Shown here piece by piece: positions 19,501-29,941 of a stretch of 64,000 nt of DNA. The stretch is from Saccharomyces paradoxus (taxonomy: Eukaryota > Ascomycota > Saccharomycetes > Saccharomycetales > Saccharomycetaceae), in NCBI RefSeq assembly GCF_002079055.1, contig NC_047497.1:540501-604500 (forward strand), in the 5' to 3' direction. Within the stretch, counting starts at the first letter, position 1, and the number at the start of each line of letters is the position of its first letter. The position numbers and the translations under genes were made by a program. The notes under the pieces were generated by a model. It had not been told where the DNA came from, made no database searches, and worked only from the letters and a program-made list of their open reading frames with translations.

Positions 19501-22500
19501 TCATGACAACCTCCTTTCTTTTTCTTATATCTTCTTCTTGTACTTTTAATATCTTCTTGATTTCCTCTGTAGCCTCTTGCTTTCTTTCTGACTCGTTTTG
19601 CTCCATAAGCATATTATCCAATGTGCTCCTAGCTTCCTTTTCTTTCTCAATAAGTTCGGCATTCTTCTTTGACAATGTTTTGTTCAGTTCATTAACCTTC
19701 AAGACAGATTCGTTTAGTTTCTCGAGACCCACATTGACAAATCTTTGGTTTTCCTGTAAATCTTGATATCTCTCCATAACAAGATTCTGCAAGACACGCA
19801 AACCATCAATAAAAAACCCAGGGGACCTTGGATACACCCCAATTTTCATATTTTCGTAAAAACTCTTGTCAAAATGAATTAGAATATTAACTACAGCATC
19901 TCTTATGGTTTGAATTGACTTCGTAAACACCATCTCTTCACTGACCTCAGGTATTTCAAAGTCTGTGAATTCCATAGGAACCCGGTCCACCATATCGTTG
20001 GCAACCTGGGACATTGTCTTCATATCCCAGTCACCCATCCAATTAATTATGCAACGATTGAAAAGGGCTGGCGAACTTATCATAGCCGAGGATTTATTGT
20101 TTGTAGGATCGCAGATCGTGAAGACAACGTGAAGGTTCTTAGCAATTTCCCCAACAAACCAGTCATACAATTCTTGTTCTGTATCCAATAAAAGGCCCAG
20201 GGACCTAGTTTTATTTCGCAAGTTATTCAAAAGCTTGTCATACTCCTCCCCTTGAAACAAATCTGGTATATCAGCGTTTGCAAGTAACGTATTCATTCTT
20301 TCCAAAAACGCCGTCTCTAAAATATTGGATTCATCAATAATTAAACAAGTACGAGATTCCTTAAGCGTGCAGTCTAAAATTGCATTTTTTAAAACAATGT
20401 CAAAGTCATTAAGCCTGGAGTGACGGTGGATCTTGGGTTGAACAGCTTTCAAACCGTTCAACCACGCCACAAACCTTGTTAGGATAGTTTTACCTGTTCT
20501 GCTTGCACCAATCAGCATCATATGGCCTTGAACTTGTTTTAACGCACGATCAATACGCAAAATATGGTCAACCATAGATTCGTGTACAACCATTGGCACT
20601 TCTAGTTCCTCATCGCAGAATGTCTTAAATCTTTCCTCTATAAAGTTTACGAGATCTATTTTGTTGACCTCTTTGAAATCAAGACTTAGCAAACCCGAAA
20701 AAAGAAGGGAAGTTGAGCTTATGTTGCCCAAGTCCTGGTTAGGAAAATATTTATTGGCTGTCTCATAAAGGAGTTGTTCAAAACTGTTTTTTTCCTTTAC
20801 CCTTACTAGCCTATCTGCAAATATTCTCCAAGCTTCATAAGCCCATAACCGTATTAATGATCTCAGTGATTGTCTCGGACCATTATTAATTGCAGAGTAA
20901 ACACCTCTAACAAAACGTGTTAATTCTCTTGGTGAAAAAAGATAGTGTGATTGAAGACCAGTGCCGTATCTAGTTTTGCATTTATTATATAAATGAACTG
21001 AAGCAGAGGCAAAGGGCTCAGCGTATGATCTAAACTCAGGGACTAGCTTGAAAATGGCTTTGTAATATGTTTCGTAAATATGGAAAAGAGATTTTCCACT
21101 GGGATAACCTAGGTAAAGAATAGCAGCATGTCGTGTGAATCTTTCTGACATAGGAATTCTTCCTGGGTCAGTTGGAGGATTACAAGCACCAACAATATGT
21201 ATCCTCTCTATTGTCACCCATTTATTTTCTGGTGTTTTCCAAAATCCTTGCTTCTCCATCAGCTGTCTTAAAAATAAAACGACATTTTGAGAACCATACT
21301 TGTCGAGTTTTGGTAAGTTTATCTCATCACAAAATAGTACTAATTTTTTGATATCTGATTTTGGAAGCAAAGTAAGACCTTTCGATGTGGTTACATAGTT
21401 TGTATGCCGATGTAGAGCTGATAAAATATGCTCAGTGGTGGTGTCTTTGGAAAAATTTATTCCAACAACATCATAGAGCGAAGAGTTCCGGAGTGCGTTA
21501 TTCATAATCATTGTTTTACCAGATCCAGGTGGTCCGCAAAGGATAATTGCTCTTTCCGAATTGAGAAGGTCATAAAAAACCTTCTCATGCTTGATCGTGT
21601 CAATTGTAGGGATAACAATATCAGGCCTCATGACGTCATGTGCCTCCAAAGAAACGGAAGGAATTTCAGAACAAAAGGAACTAAAATTCAACCTATCGTT
21701 CGCAATAACTACGGTAGAATCATCGGACAGTTCTTGGCTCTCATGTCCAAAATAAGTGTTTATAGCTTGTATGAAAGCCGTTTGTGATTTACCAGTTGAA
21801 TCACCAGCTAGTGCATATAATAGTGACCTCTTAACCAATATAGTAATCACATTTTTCAAGCTTTTATCGTCCAAGTTTTGAAACCACTGCTTATAACTCG
21901 AGATTAAGTGAACAGCCAACTGTACCGCAGTTTCTAACTTATTAAAAGTTCGAATCCCCAGAATGTGATCTAAATCATTCGAACATTTAAAAATGTTGGT
22001 TAAAGAAGTCATATTGAAAGAACCAGATATGATGTCCTTCATTTTTTCTAACACAGACATGGATAGTTTACTATCAAGCGCTTCATAACTTTTATTGAGT
22101 AGGCAGTGAATCTTGGAGAAAATCGAACACACATCTGTCGAAAACCACAGTAAACCACACCTAGTTATAGTAGCAGGTGTAGTATGATCAAGGTTGTCGG
22201 TTTCAAATACAATGCGAAGGTTCGGTGGAATAGGAAGTCTTTCACCGTTTGGCAGCGTTAAAATTTTGTTATCATCAAGAACAGAGTTCATAGCTTCTAC
22301 ATATTCTGGGTCTAGATCACTATCAAATACAACCCAAATTCTCGAATTCATAAAAGTTCCCGTAATATCATCGTTAACTCTTCTTAGAATTGAAGTAAAA
22401 AGTCCATCCCTCCACTCTAACGTCGCTTTGAGCATACTTCCATACAAGGATTCCTTGGTAAGAACCTTTGTATCAATAACATACACAATATTAGCATGAC

Positions 22501-25500
22501 CATCAATGATGGCCATGGCATCAATAACTGTTTTCCATGTCGCCGTTTTACCACAACCTGCCCTACCTACAAGTATCAAAGCCTGTTGGGTTTGCTGCAT
22601 GTAATAAAACTGCAAACATTTCTTAAGAAATTCTTCAGACATTGAAAAGCCATTCCTTAGACCGGCATCATTTAAACATTGAACAATAGCCTCTGAATTT
22701 AGCGCTGCTCCTACAGAACCAAATACTTTCGATAATTCGTCTTTGAATACCAATTCATCATTGTCTCCCAGCGATGGTAAAATGACTCTTTTCAAACTTT
22801 CTACCACTGTTCTTTCCTCTTTCCCAAATTTAGTGATCAAAGGGCTGCAATTTCTTAATACACTTTTTAGCGTCCTCAAACCAAAGTGATAATGATTCAT
22901 TGAAGTGCATTTTGAAGATAAAAGGGCCAGAAAATGAACAATTTTTGAAGCCAAAGTCTTAGAATCCTCGAATCCCAGAATTTGTAAGATCATCTCTGCA
23001 ATAGTATCACTTTGTGGAGATTTCATAGAGAATTCTCGAAAGCTCTTTTTCAAATTTTCCGGTAACTCAGACCTTCCATTATACCCAGGATTCAAAGTAA
23101 TAAATACTGCAGTGTGAGAGTTCAGCGGGGCTTCTTCTTCTAAAAGTGTTATATGGGACTTTCCGACTTGGAGGCCATTCTGTATTTGTTGGATATTGGC
23201 AGACACCGCACTTAAAACTTTCTCATCCAGCCTGTTGAATTCGTCGAAACATCCCCATGCCCCAATCTGTGTGATACCTACTAGCAGCCTAGAAAGAACT
23301 TGATAATCGAATGAATCATCACAATTAAAAACTACAACCACACGGCCGAGATTTTGACCAAATGCTTTCACAGTTTCCGTTTTACCTGTTCCAGCAGGAC
23401 CGAAGAAGCACCCACCATACTTTTGATGTAAAGAATCGGTAAGAGCCGCAAACCCGATAAGCAGCAATGGTGTATAAATCAATCTTTCTGGAATGCCTAT
23501 ATACTCAAATTTGTACTGCAAGAGGTAGCCACTCTGAGAGATAAAAACGGAATTGAGATCATCTGAAGTATCGTCCTTTTGATAAAACTTTTGAACGTTC
23601 GCCCATAGTAGTTGAGCTTCTTCCTTGGAAGAACAATCCTTAAGCTGTTCAATAACATTATTAAAATGCAAATACTCAACAAGTAGAGCTTCAATTTTTT
23701 TTTTCGCATTATGAGATGATTTTTTCAACTTATCCAACAATCCTCTGATTATTATATTTACCTCTTCCCAGTATTTCGAAAATTCATTAGATTTAATACA
23801 TTTTTCGACAAGTTCTGTCCACATAACTTGAGCTGCAAGAAGAACGGCTTGAAAGATGTGCTTAGATATAATTACTTCCATGTCCGTTCCGTCTTTCATT
23901 TGGCTCAAACAATCTTTAAATTGAGTGAACACACTTAGCTTAATTTCCGTATCCAAAATATTTAACCACTCCTGAGCTTGAATCGAGGTCTTCAGATTGA
24001 TTCTTTTATTCAACTTTAATACTTCACCCTCTACTGATCTTACACCGGTTATAAAATTCTCGAAGAATATTATAGACTCAATGCTTCCAAACATTTTCTT
24101 CATAAACTTCGAAACGTGGTCGTGATGTTTTCCAGACCCTATGATTTTCAAAAGGTCATCATTGCCTAGAAAGTAAAACCTTGGAAATTGCCTTCTTTGC
24201 CGCTCTAAAAATGTCGATAACGACGATTTTATCATTTCCAAAGAGTCTATTGTTAACTTCAACGTCGTGCCGAAATTTGGTATGTGTATTACTTCAATTG
24301 CTGTGTCGAGTTGAAAAGCCCTTGTGGTTATCATTTTATACTCACCAGTCAAGCTTTTAAATTTCGAGGTTTCGAGAGGTAAATAGTTTTGAATGTCCAA
24401 ATTTTCACCAAGGATTCCATACAAGTCCAACCAGTAAAACTGAACTTCGACCCAATTTATCTGAATTTCTGATAGTTTCGTGAGTTTAGATTCCAAATCC
24501 AGACAGTCTTGCTCAAAAATCTTGTAGTAGTTCGAAGCTTTCATAGACACTAGCTCCTCTAGATCTTCTTTACAGGCTTGCTCTAGTACATCCCATTCGC
24601 TCACAAGCTTGAGTCCACTTGAGTGCTCTATAACTTCATATTGAGCCTCCTTCCAAAAAGATTTAATTCTATTCAGAGACTTCTCTATAACGAATTCTTT
24701 TTGTGCTCTTTCTATAATCTTTGTAAGTAGTGTTTCATTTAGGGTTAAATTGAGGACCATGACATCTTTAAGAGAAAACTCCATCTTATTAACTAAATTT
24801 TTTTGTATCTGTCTTTTACCAATATCGCGAAATATCATGTTCCAATGCCTTGGCTTCAAAGCAGCATCCTTTAATTCCACCAAGGTTTTATTTGCAGAGC
24901 TAAGCATATTAACTTGTGAAAGTAGAGACTTATATATCTCAAACTGTTTGACAGCTCTCGGCAGTTCATCCGCCCTCTGGAGAAAGACTGCTAGATCCGG
25001 TTGAAGTAACAATACGTTTACACTACGCCATGGCATGTCGAAAGTCCTTTGTACATCTTCCCAAAGGTCTTTGATGCTCTTCCAAACTAGTTCATACTGT
25101 TTAACCTCTTCCACCACGTGTGTTAGCTGATCACTCAAAACAATAGGGATCAATAACATCTTTGCAGCGGCCGCAACAGATTCAATCTTTCTCTTCAATG
25201 TAACACTCGAATCATTGAAAAACTCTAGGATATTAAGTGCTTCAGATGGAGTTAATGTTGGCGATATCGGTTTCCTGACCGACCAACTTTCCTTCAAAGA
25301 TAGCGACAGATTATTTATATTTTCAACGCCTTGTTCTAGATTTTGAGCTATAACAACGCGATGTTTTTGCAACTCTTGTTCAACATAGCCCAAGCTTTCC
25401 CTCAACGAACTAAAATCAGTATCGAGTTGTTCTATGTAGACAAGGTGCGACGGAAACCCTACCTTTAGCTTTGTAAGCACCCCCATAACAGAACTGAGTA

Positions 25501-28500
25501 GCTTAATTTGGGTTTCTCGTTCAGCGAGATGGCCTTTATTTACGTTGATAGCCTCAATTATCACGGTTGCATTTTTCAAAGAGGTAAAATTCAAGTCCAT
25601 ATCCTCGAAAGCTTCCCTGTCACTGCTCATATCTTCGTGCAATTTCCTCGCATCACGTTCATATATTGACAAAAGGTGCTTGCTGACATATGAAATCCAA
25701 GAATCCATTTTGGAGCGGATATGACGGTGTGCATCTTGAGTTTGCAGTACAAAGTTTTTTGAAAAATTATTTCGGCTTAGCATTAGATTGAATTTTAACT
25801 GAGAATCAAGAAGCCCTTTTAAAATTTCGAAGCATTTTTCAGCACTATTATCGGCTATCTCTAAAAAAGTATCCTCCGTCATTTGCCAGAGAAATTCCAT
25901 TTTCTGCCATTCTCTGACATAAGAATTTATCTTACAATGTAAAATTTGAGTCTGTTCTATACAAATTTGTATATCATCATTCAGCTTGGTGACCAGTGAA
26001 CCAAAAGTCAATGTAGTAGGGACAGGATGTTCGGAGCCATGCAAAAACTTAATTAGAACGACTCTTTCTAAAAGAGCCTCGATATCCTTCAATAAAGAAC
26101 CTTTTATAGCAGCCAAGGATGGATATGGCATTATTCTACCCTCATTGAAACCAAGTTTTAATACATGCTTTGGAAAATGCAGTTCTTTCAAATTAAAACA
26201 CAATTTCTCCAAGAGGATGTTGATAATTAAATCATTGAACTTGGAAATATGGTCACTAACATTAGCAAGACCTCTCACGGAAAGATTTTCAAGAATAGCC
26301 TGAATATTGCTTATCCTTTCCTCCACTTTGTGCAACTCATCAGTAGTACCATCAAAACATTTCAGGCCAGAGAATTCCTCGGCAAACCGAGTCTCGGAGC
26401 TTTCCAATATTTTATAATCAGAAATCATGCCATCAATCGATTTTTCCAATACGGCTAGACTGTGTGCCGAACAAGGGATTTCCGAACTTGTCTCTCGTAA
26501 AGATTCCCACGGTGTAACCAGAATTCGTTGTAACAGTAACCATACAGTGCGTATGTTATTCTTCAAAAAGATGTTTGTATAAAAGGTGTGAGATAGTGAT
26601 TTGCTGAGTGAAAAAAAAGTTTGAATTAGTTCAACCAAGTTAATGGCTCTTGGATACAAGTACATGTAAGTTCTTGCAATACGTACTATGTGACTGGGTA
26701 CTTGAAATGCCATATAGGTCAAACTCCTCAACTCTGTGTAACCAGCGGCTAAGGCAAAATCGAAGTTAACTTTTAATTCATAACCATCCTCATTATTCCT
26801 TATAAGTTTTAAAATAGGTGTCGCCAAAAGGTTTGCTGTTGCTTTTTCGGGAAAATTACTCAACCATTGAAGAAATACATCCTGAGGATTTGCATCCTTT
26901 CTTAGTTGCAATATCGAAGTAGATATTGAACGCCCTTCAAGTGTGTCATTCCAGTTAGAACCAAAAAGTGTTTCGAGATACTGTACTATGTTGTCAATAC
27001 GGGACTGAACATTAACGAAGTACGAAATTTTTGCAGATGTGGGAGGTATATTATTCAAAACTTCCACATGCAGAATCTTAGGCAAAACACCCAAACCAGT
27101 TTCCAGTTGCCGTATATCTTTCTTTATCTCCAGTAGCAGTATCTGTTGATTCTCTAGTACTTTCACTTTTATTCTAGGACAAAATTCCATTAATGGCTTG
27201 AACTTTACCAGGTAGCTTAGTTTTTCAGTTGGACAACGATCAGAGTCAATCACACTTGCCAGCAGATTTTGTAATTTCGTCTCTAAATCAAACATATTTT
27301 TAATAAATTCACTTTCGGCTTGCTTCAATTTCAATCGAAGATTCACGGAAATATCATCGATCTGCTCAAATGGATGATATAATCTCTGCATTTCTTCGTA
27401 ACAAGTAGAAGGGGATAAATCCTTAATGGTTTCTGCTAATGAAAAAAAACGCTTTCGTACGTTTGAAATTTCACCTAGAATCGCCTTTATGGACGCACTT
27501 GTAAATGTCAGCTTTTGTGATAGTAATTCTTGTGGTGCTCTTTTCCTAATATCCTCTCTTATCAAAAGATTGATGTCCTGAACAATATCATCCCATTCTT
27601 CTATAATACGGGTTGATTTTTCGTATAGAGCCAAAAAAGAATCATAGTCTAATTGAAACAAATTTGAGAGACTATTTAAAATCGCATCCATGACTTCTTG
27701 TGAGATTTTGTCCATCAGCACAACAAATCTTTGAACTGGATAACCTGAATATCTGAATTTTTTCAAAGAAGGTATTAAGATAGCAAATAATCCATGTAAG
27801 TCTTCAAGGCTGGTTGGCTGGTGAACTTCATCGATAGGGATCGATGATAGAAATTGGTCATACTTATCCGCTAGCTTAAATTTATCTGAAAGCGAACCTT
27901 CATTCAATAAGTTTGTTAAATTATGGAATCTTTTTGCGTTTGTTAGAACGGATAGGCATACTTGAAATTCTTGGCTTTGCGTTTGTTGAATAAGTGATTT
28001 CAAGACTTCTTGCAAGTTAGACCAAAACTCTACTTCATTCAAAAAAGAACCCTCTTTTATATCTCTGTCGATGGCCAACGTTTGTTTAAGAACCAAAAAC
28101 CACTTGTTTGCAATACTTTGTAAAGTGTTTAAAAATTTCATACTTTCCAAATCATTGGTAGAGAGGTAATGTGCATAATCCTGTGAAGTGGCCCCTTTCG
28201 ATACTGCCAATTTGATAATACCAGGGACCATCGCCAAAAGATCTGGCGTTTCAATTGAATTATGTAACTGTTGAAATTGTTTGGAAATGTCATCAAGTTT
28301 TCTCCTTGTTTTATCTATAGTTTCGGCAGAATATGCCTTTGTATCTGACTTTACCAATTGGCTAAATACAGATGATACACCATGTGTAATAATTGAGGCC
28401 AAGTTTCCTGTATTTACGGGACCAGGCAAATATATGACATTTATTTGTGTTGCAATCGGTTCTGTATCCACAATTCCATTTCTAGATTTAATAATCAATA

Positions 28501-28786
28501 AAGTAGAGTACCTCTTATTCGCCAGATTATCATTATATACAACCTCTTCACCAATATCTATAGAAACTATTGTTCTATCCAACTCTTCAAAAAGTAAGAC
28601 AAACAATGTGCTATGCTCTCTTCCATCCAACAATCCCAAAAAAGATGTAAACCGTTCACGGTATTGACAATGTAGATGATCAATGAGTGCTTGCTCACTT
28701 TTTTTAGGAGAATTCTTTATTCCTGTTACAGTGGTTGCAACAAATTCTATCAGCTCATCGGTACGTCTTCCCTCATTCTTGCACAT
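16508..28786 (-). CDS. DYN1: Cytoplasmic dynein heavy chain Dyn1
   Basis: One uninterrupted frame of 4092 codons, the same length as S. cerevisiae Dyn1. It is the microtubule minus-end motor that pulls the mitotic spindle into the bud neck. The N-terminal ~1350 residues are the tail (dimerisation, intermediate chain binding), followed by the linker. Four AAA P-loops are readable: GPAGTGKT (AAA1, about residue 1795), GRAGCGKT (AAA2, about 2073), GPPGSGKT (AAA3, about 2417) and GASRTGKT (AAA4, about 2758). A Walker B-type FDEFNRL follows AAA1. A heptad-rich coiled-coil stalk from about 3000 leads to the microtubule-binding domain, with a return helix from about 3260; then AAA5, AAA6 and the C-terminal domain. 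The tail holds most substitutions relative to S. cerevisiae; AAA1 is nearly fixed. Confidence 0.98.
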   Translation of the reverse strand: MCKNEGRRTDELIEFVATTVTGIKNSPKKSEQALIDHLHCQYRERFTSFLGLLDGREHSTLFVLLFEELDRTIVSIDIGEEVVYNDNLANKRYSTLLIIKSRNGIVDTEPIATQINVIYLPGPVNTGNLASIITHGVSSVFSQLVKSDTKAYSAETIDKTRRKLDDISKQFQQLHNSIETPDLLAMVPGIIKLAVSKGATSQDYAHYLSTNDLESMKFLNTLQSIANKWFLVLKQTLAIDRDIKEGSFLNEVEFWSNLQEVLKSLIQQTQSQEFQVCLSVLTNAKRFHNLTNLLNEGSLSDKFKLADKYDQFLSSIPIDEVHQPTSLEDLHGLFAILIPSLKKFRYSGYPVQRFVVLMDKISQEVMDAILNSLSNLFQLDYDSFLALYEKSTRIIEEWDDIVQDINLLIREDIRKRAPQELLSQKLTFTSASIKAILGEISNVRKRFFSLAETIKDLSPSTCYEEMQRLYHPFEQIDDISVNLRLKLKQAESEFIKNMFDLETKLQNLLASVIDSDRCPTEKLSYLVKFKPLMEFCPRIKVKVLENQQILLLEIKKDIRQLETGLGVLPKILHVEVLNNIPPTSAKISYFVNVQSRIDNIVQYLETLFGSNWNDTLEGRSISTSILQLRKDANPQDVFLQWLSNFPEKATANLLATPILKLIRNNEDGYELKVNFDFALAAGYTELRSLTYMAFQVPSHIVRIARTYMYLYPRAINLVELIQTFFSLSKSLSHTFYTNIFLKNNIRTVWLLLQRILVTPWESLRETSSEIPCSAHSLAVLEKSIDGMISDYKILESSETRFAEEFSGLKCFDGTTDELHKVEERISNIQAILENLSVRGLANVSDHISKFNDLIINILLEKLCFNLKELHFPKHVLKLGFNEGRIMPYPSLAAIKGSLLKDIEALLERVVLIKFLHGSEHPVPTTLTFGSLVTKLNDDIQICIEQTQILHCKINSYVREWQKMEFLWQMTEDTFLEIADNSAEKCFEILKGLLDSQLKFNLMLSRNNFSKNFVLQTQDAHRHIRSKMDSWISYVSKHLLSIYERDARKLHEDMSSDREAFEDMDLNFTSLKNATVIIEAINVNKGHLAERETQIKLLSSVMGVLTKLKVGFPSHLVYIEQLDTDFSSLRESLGYVEQELQKHRVVIAQNLEQGVENINNLSLSLKESWSVRKPISPTLTPSEALNILEFFNDSSVTLKRKIESVAAAAKMLLIPIVLSDQLTHVVEEVKQYELVWKSIKDLWEDVQRTFDMPWRSVNVLLLQPDLAVFLQRADELPRAVKQFEIYKSLLSQVNMLSSANKTLVELKDAALKPRHWNMIFRDIGKRQIQKNLVNKMEFSLKDVMVLNLTLNETLLTKIIERAQKEFVIEKSLNRIKSFWKEAQYEVIEHSSGLKLVSEWDVLEQACKEDLEELVSMKASNYYKIFEQDCLDLESKLTKLSEIQINWVEVQFYWLDLYGILGENLDIQNYLPLETSKFKSLTGEYKMITTRAFQLDTAIEVIHIPNFGTTLKLTIDSLEMIKSSLSTFLERQRRQFPRFYFLGNDDLLKIIGSGKHHDHVSKFMKKMFGSIESIIFFENFITGVRSVEGEVLKLNKRINLKTSIQAQEWLNILDTEIKLSVFTQFKDCLSQMKDGTDMEVIISKHIFQAVLLAAQVMWTELVEKCIKSNEFSKYWEEVNIIIRGLLDKLKKSSHNAKKKIEALLVEYLHFNNVIEQLKDCSSKEEAQLLWANVQKFYQKDDTSDDLNSVFISQSGYLLQYKFEYIGIPERLIYTPLLLIGFAALTDSLHQKYGGCFFGPAGTGKTETVKAFGQNLGRVVVVFNCDDSFDYQVLSRLLVGITQIGAWGCFDEFNRLDEKVLSAVSANIQQIQNGLQVGKSHITLLEEEAPLNSHTAVFITLNPGYNGRSELPENLKKSFREFSMKSPQSDTIAEMILQILGFEDSKTLASKIVHFLALLSSKCTSMNHYHFGLRTLKSVLRNCSPLITKFGKEERTVVESLKRVILPSLGDNDELVFKDELSKVFGSVGAALNSEAIVQCLNDAGLRNGFSMSEEFLKKCLQFYYMQQTQQALILVGRAGCGKTATWKTVIDAMAIIDGHANIVYVIDTKVLTKESLYGSMLKATLEWRDGLFTSILRRVNDDITGTFMNSRIWVVFDSDLDPEYVEAMNSVLDDNKILTLPNGERLPIPPNLRIVFETDNLDHTTPATITRCGLLWFSTDVCSIFSKIHCLLNKSYEALDSKLSMSVLEKMKDIISGSFNMTSLTNIFKCSNDLDHILGIRTFNKLETAVQLAVHLISSYKQWFQNLDDKSLKNVITILVKRSLLYALAGDSTGKSQTAFIQAINTYFGHESQELSDDSTVVIANDRLNFSSFCSEIPSVSLEAHDVMRPDIVIPTIDTIKHEKVFYDLLNSERAIILCGPPGSGKTMIMNNALRNSSLYDVVGINFSKDTTTEHILSALHRHTNYVTTSKGLTLLPKSDIKKLVLFCDEINLPKLDKYGSQNVVLFLRQLMEKQGFWKTPENKWVTIERIHIVGACNPPTDPGRIPMSERFTRHAAILYLGYPSGKSLFHIYETYYKAIFKLVPEFRSYAEPFASASVHLYNKCKTRYGTGLQSHYLFSPRELTRFVRGVYSAINNGPRQSLRSLIRLWAYEAWRIFADRLVRVKEKNSFEQLLYETANKYFPNQDLGNISSTSLLFSGLLSLDFKEVNKIDLVNFIEERFKTFCDEELEVPMVVHESMVDHILRIDRALKQVQGHMMLIGASRTGKTILTRFVAWLNGLKAVQPKIHRHSRLNDFDIVLKNAILDCTLKESRTCLIIDESNILETAFLERMNTLLANADIPDLFQGEEYDKLLNNLRNKTRSLGLLLDTEQELYDWFVGEIAKNLHVVFTICDPTNNKSSAMISSPALFNRCIINWMGDWDMKTMSQVANDMVDRVPMEFTDFEIPEVSEEMVFTKSIQTIRDAVVNILIHFDKSFYENMKIGVYPRSPGFFIDGLRVLQNLVMERYQDLQENQRFVNVGLEKLNESVLKVNELNKTLSKKNAELIEKEKEARSTLDNMLMEQNESERKQEATEEIKKILKVQEEDIRKRKEVVMKSIQDIEPTVLEAQRGVKNIKKQQLTEIRSMVNPPSGVKIVMEAVSAILGYQFSNWRDIQQFIRKDNFIHNIVHYDTTLHMKPQIRKYMEEEFLSDPNFTYEIVNRASKACGPLYQWVNAQINFSKVLHNVDPLREEMKRIEFESLKTKANLLAAEEMTQDLEASIEVSKQKYSLLIRDVEAIKTEMSNVQTSLDRSLSLVKSLTFEKERWLNSTKQFSKTSQELIGNCIISSMYETYFGHLNERERSDMLIILKNLLDKFGVKYDVNYRFIDYLVTLDEKMTWIECGLNKNDYFLENMSIVMNSKDAVPFLLDPSSHMVTVISKYYGNKTVLLSFLEEGFVKRLENAIRFGSVVIIQDGEFFDPIISRLISKEFNHAGNRVTVEIGDHEVDVSGDFKLFIHSCDPSGDIPIFLRSRVRLVDFVTNKESIETRVFDITLTEENAEMQRQREDLIKLNTEYKLKLKNLEKRLLEELSNSQGNMLENDELMVTLNNLKKEAINIERKLSESEEFFPQFDGLVEKYSVIGKHSVKIFSMLERFGQFHWFYNISIGQFLSCFKRVFSKKSRKTKAGMTRVDEILWILYQEVYSQFSTTLDKNCKMIMAMTMFCLYKFDIENEQYNEAVLTMIDMLSESSDDVQKLNVDANDDLKHLLEHVTTKSYISALNWFKNEFFVEEWNIADVVTNSENNFFTIATERDVDGTFKLVELAKALNESLKIIPLGSIENLNYAQEEISKSKIEGGWILLQNIQMSLSWVKTYLHKRVEETKVTKEQEKFKMFMACHLTGDRLPLPLLQRTDRFVYEDIPGILDTVKDLWGSQSSPGEFSGVWSVYCSFLLSWFHALITARTRLVPHGFSKKYYFNDCDFQFALVYLENVIATNPTDNIPWAQVQDHIATIVYGGKIDEEEDLEVLAKLCTHVFRGSDNLQIVPGVRIPQPLLQQSKEEERARLTKILCDTIEPADSLSSWLQLPRESILDYERIQAKDVASSTKQLLREI

Positions 28787-29065
28787 TGCCCAAGAAATTT
28801 TGACGTGCTTTTCGATTCAAGCTCTAAACGATCACTTTACCCTTCTATGCCTACTATTCACTGTATATATAACGTTTGTTTACCTTTTACTAGCTTATTT
28901 GTTAAGGTCCGTATAATGCGACCTTCCGTGCATCAATTCGGGATGATCTGATTAAGTCGTTATAGCCTTACGTTAAGACGACACAAGACACAATGAGCAT
29001 CGCCTAATATTTATAGTGAACTTATGTTAAATAAGCTTAGAAATCTCCAAAATTAAGCGTTTTTC
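28787..29065. promoter_or_regulatory. Divergent promoter of DYN1 and RHO4
   Basis: 279 bases shared by two divergent genes. TATATA-like sequence lies near 28862-28870. No regulator site is recognised with confidence, and there is no gene. Confidence 0.35.
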
Positions 29066-29941
29066 ATGAATACCCTATTATTTAAGCGAAAAAGTGGCCA
29101 TTGTGGGAAGCAAAGTGATATAGCTTCGCAGGGATCGCTCTCTAGTACTGCACTTCCTGAATCACCTGGCACTTTGGATGAAAAGAATCTTCCCAGATTG
29201 CCCACTCCATTCGCTAGAAGCCTTTCTACCATTCCTAGTTATGAGCAGATGAAACGTACAAACAAACTGCCCGATTATCACCTAAAGATAGTTGTTGTAG
29301 GAGATGGTGCGGTGGGGAAGACGTGTCTATTGATATCTTATGTCCAAGGAACATTCCCGACTGATTATATCCCTACCATTTTTGAAAATTATGTAACAAA
29401 CATAGAAGGCCCTAATGGTCAAGTTATAGAACTAGCATTGTGGGATACAGCCGGCCAAGAGGAGTATAGTAGACTTAGACCGCTCTCATATACGAATGCA
29501 GATGTACTGATGGTGTGTTATTCTGTTGGAAGCAAGACATCACTCAGGAATGTTGAAGACCTTTGGTTCCCGGAGGTCAAACATTTCTGTCCATCTACTC
29601 CAATCATGCTGGTCGGCCTTAAATCAGATCTATACGAAGCTGATAACCTTTCAGATCTGGTGGACCCAAGTTCGGCAGAATCCTTAGCTAAGCGCCTGGG
29701 GGCATTTGCACATATTCAGTGCTCTGCACGATTGAAAGAAAATATTGATGAAGCGTTTGAAACTGCCATACACACGTTACTTTTCGATTCATTATATGCT
29801 CCCAGGGAGCCTACGCATACGGTCAAAAATCCCTTCAAAAAAAATAATGCCAGATCAGGTATCGATTCTTCTACTGGAGATACCAGCGTCTCTATATCTG
29901 GGACAAAAAGATTAAGAAAAAACAAGTGTATTATAATGTAA
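29066..29941 (+). CDS. RHO4: Rho-type GTPase Rho4
   Basis: A 291-residue Rho-family small GTPase involved in cell polarity and actin organisation through the formin Bni1, overlapping with Rho3. An N-terminal extension of about 70 residues, longer than in most Rho proteins, precedes the G domain. G motifs are clear: GDGAVGKT (G1), DTAGQEEYSRLRP (G3), a G4 region LVGLKSDL and G5 QCSARL. The C-terminus is basic (KRLRKNK) and ends in a CAAX box, CIIM, for prenylation and membrane attachment. The N-terminal extension is where it differs most from S. cerevisiae. Confidence 0.97.
   Translation: MNTLLFKRKSGHCGKQSDIASQGSLSSTALPESPGTLDEKNLPRLPTPFARSLSTIPSYEQMKRTNKLPDYHLKIVVVGDGAVGKTCLLISYVQGTFPTDYIPTIFENYVTNIEGPNGQVIELALWDTAGQEEYSRLRPLSYTNADVLMVCYSVGSKTSLRNVEDLWFPEVKHFCPSTPIMLVGLKSDLYEADNLSDLVDPSSAESLAKRLGAFAHIQCSARLKENIDEAFETAIHTLLFDSLYAPREPTHTVKNPFKKNNARSGIDSSTGDTSVSISGTKRLRKNKCIIM

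Noticed and set aside
17331-28667. Many plus-strand frames of 70-143 codons across DYN1
   Set aside because: All are shadows of the single long dynein frame, with no start context or domain of their own.
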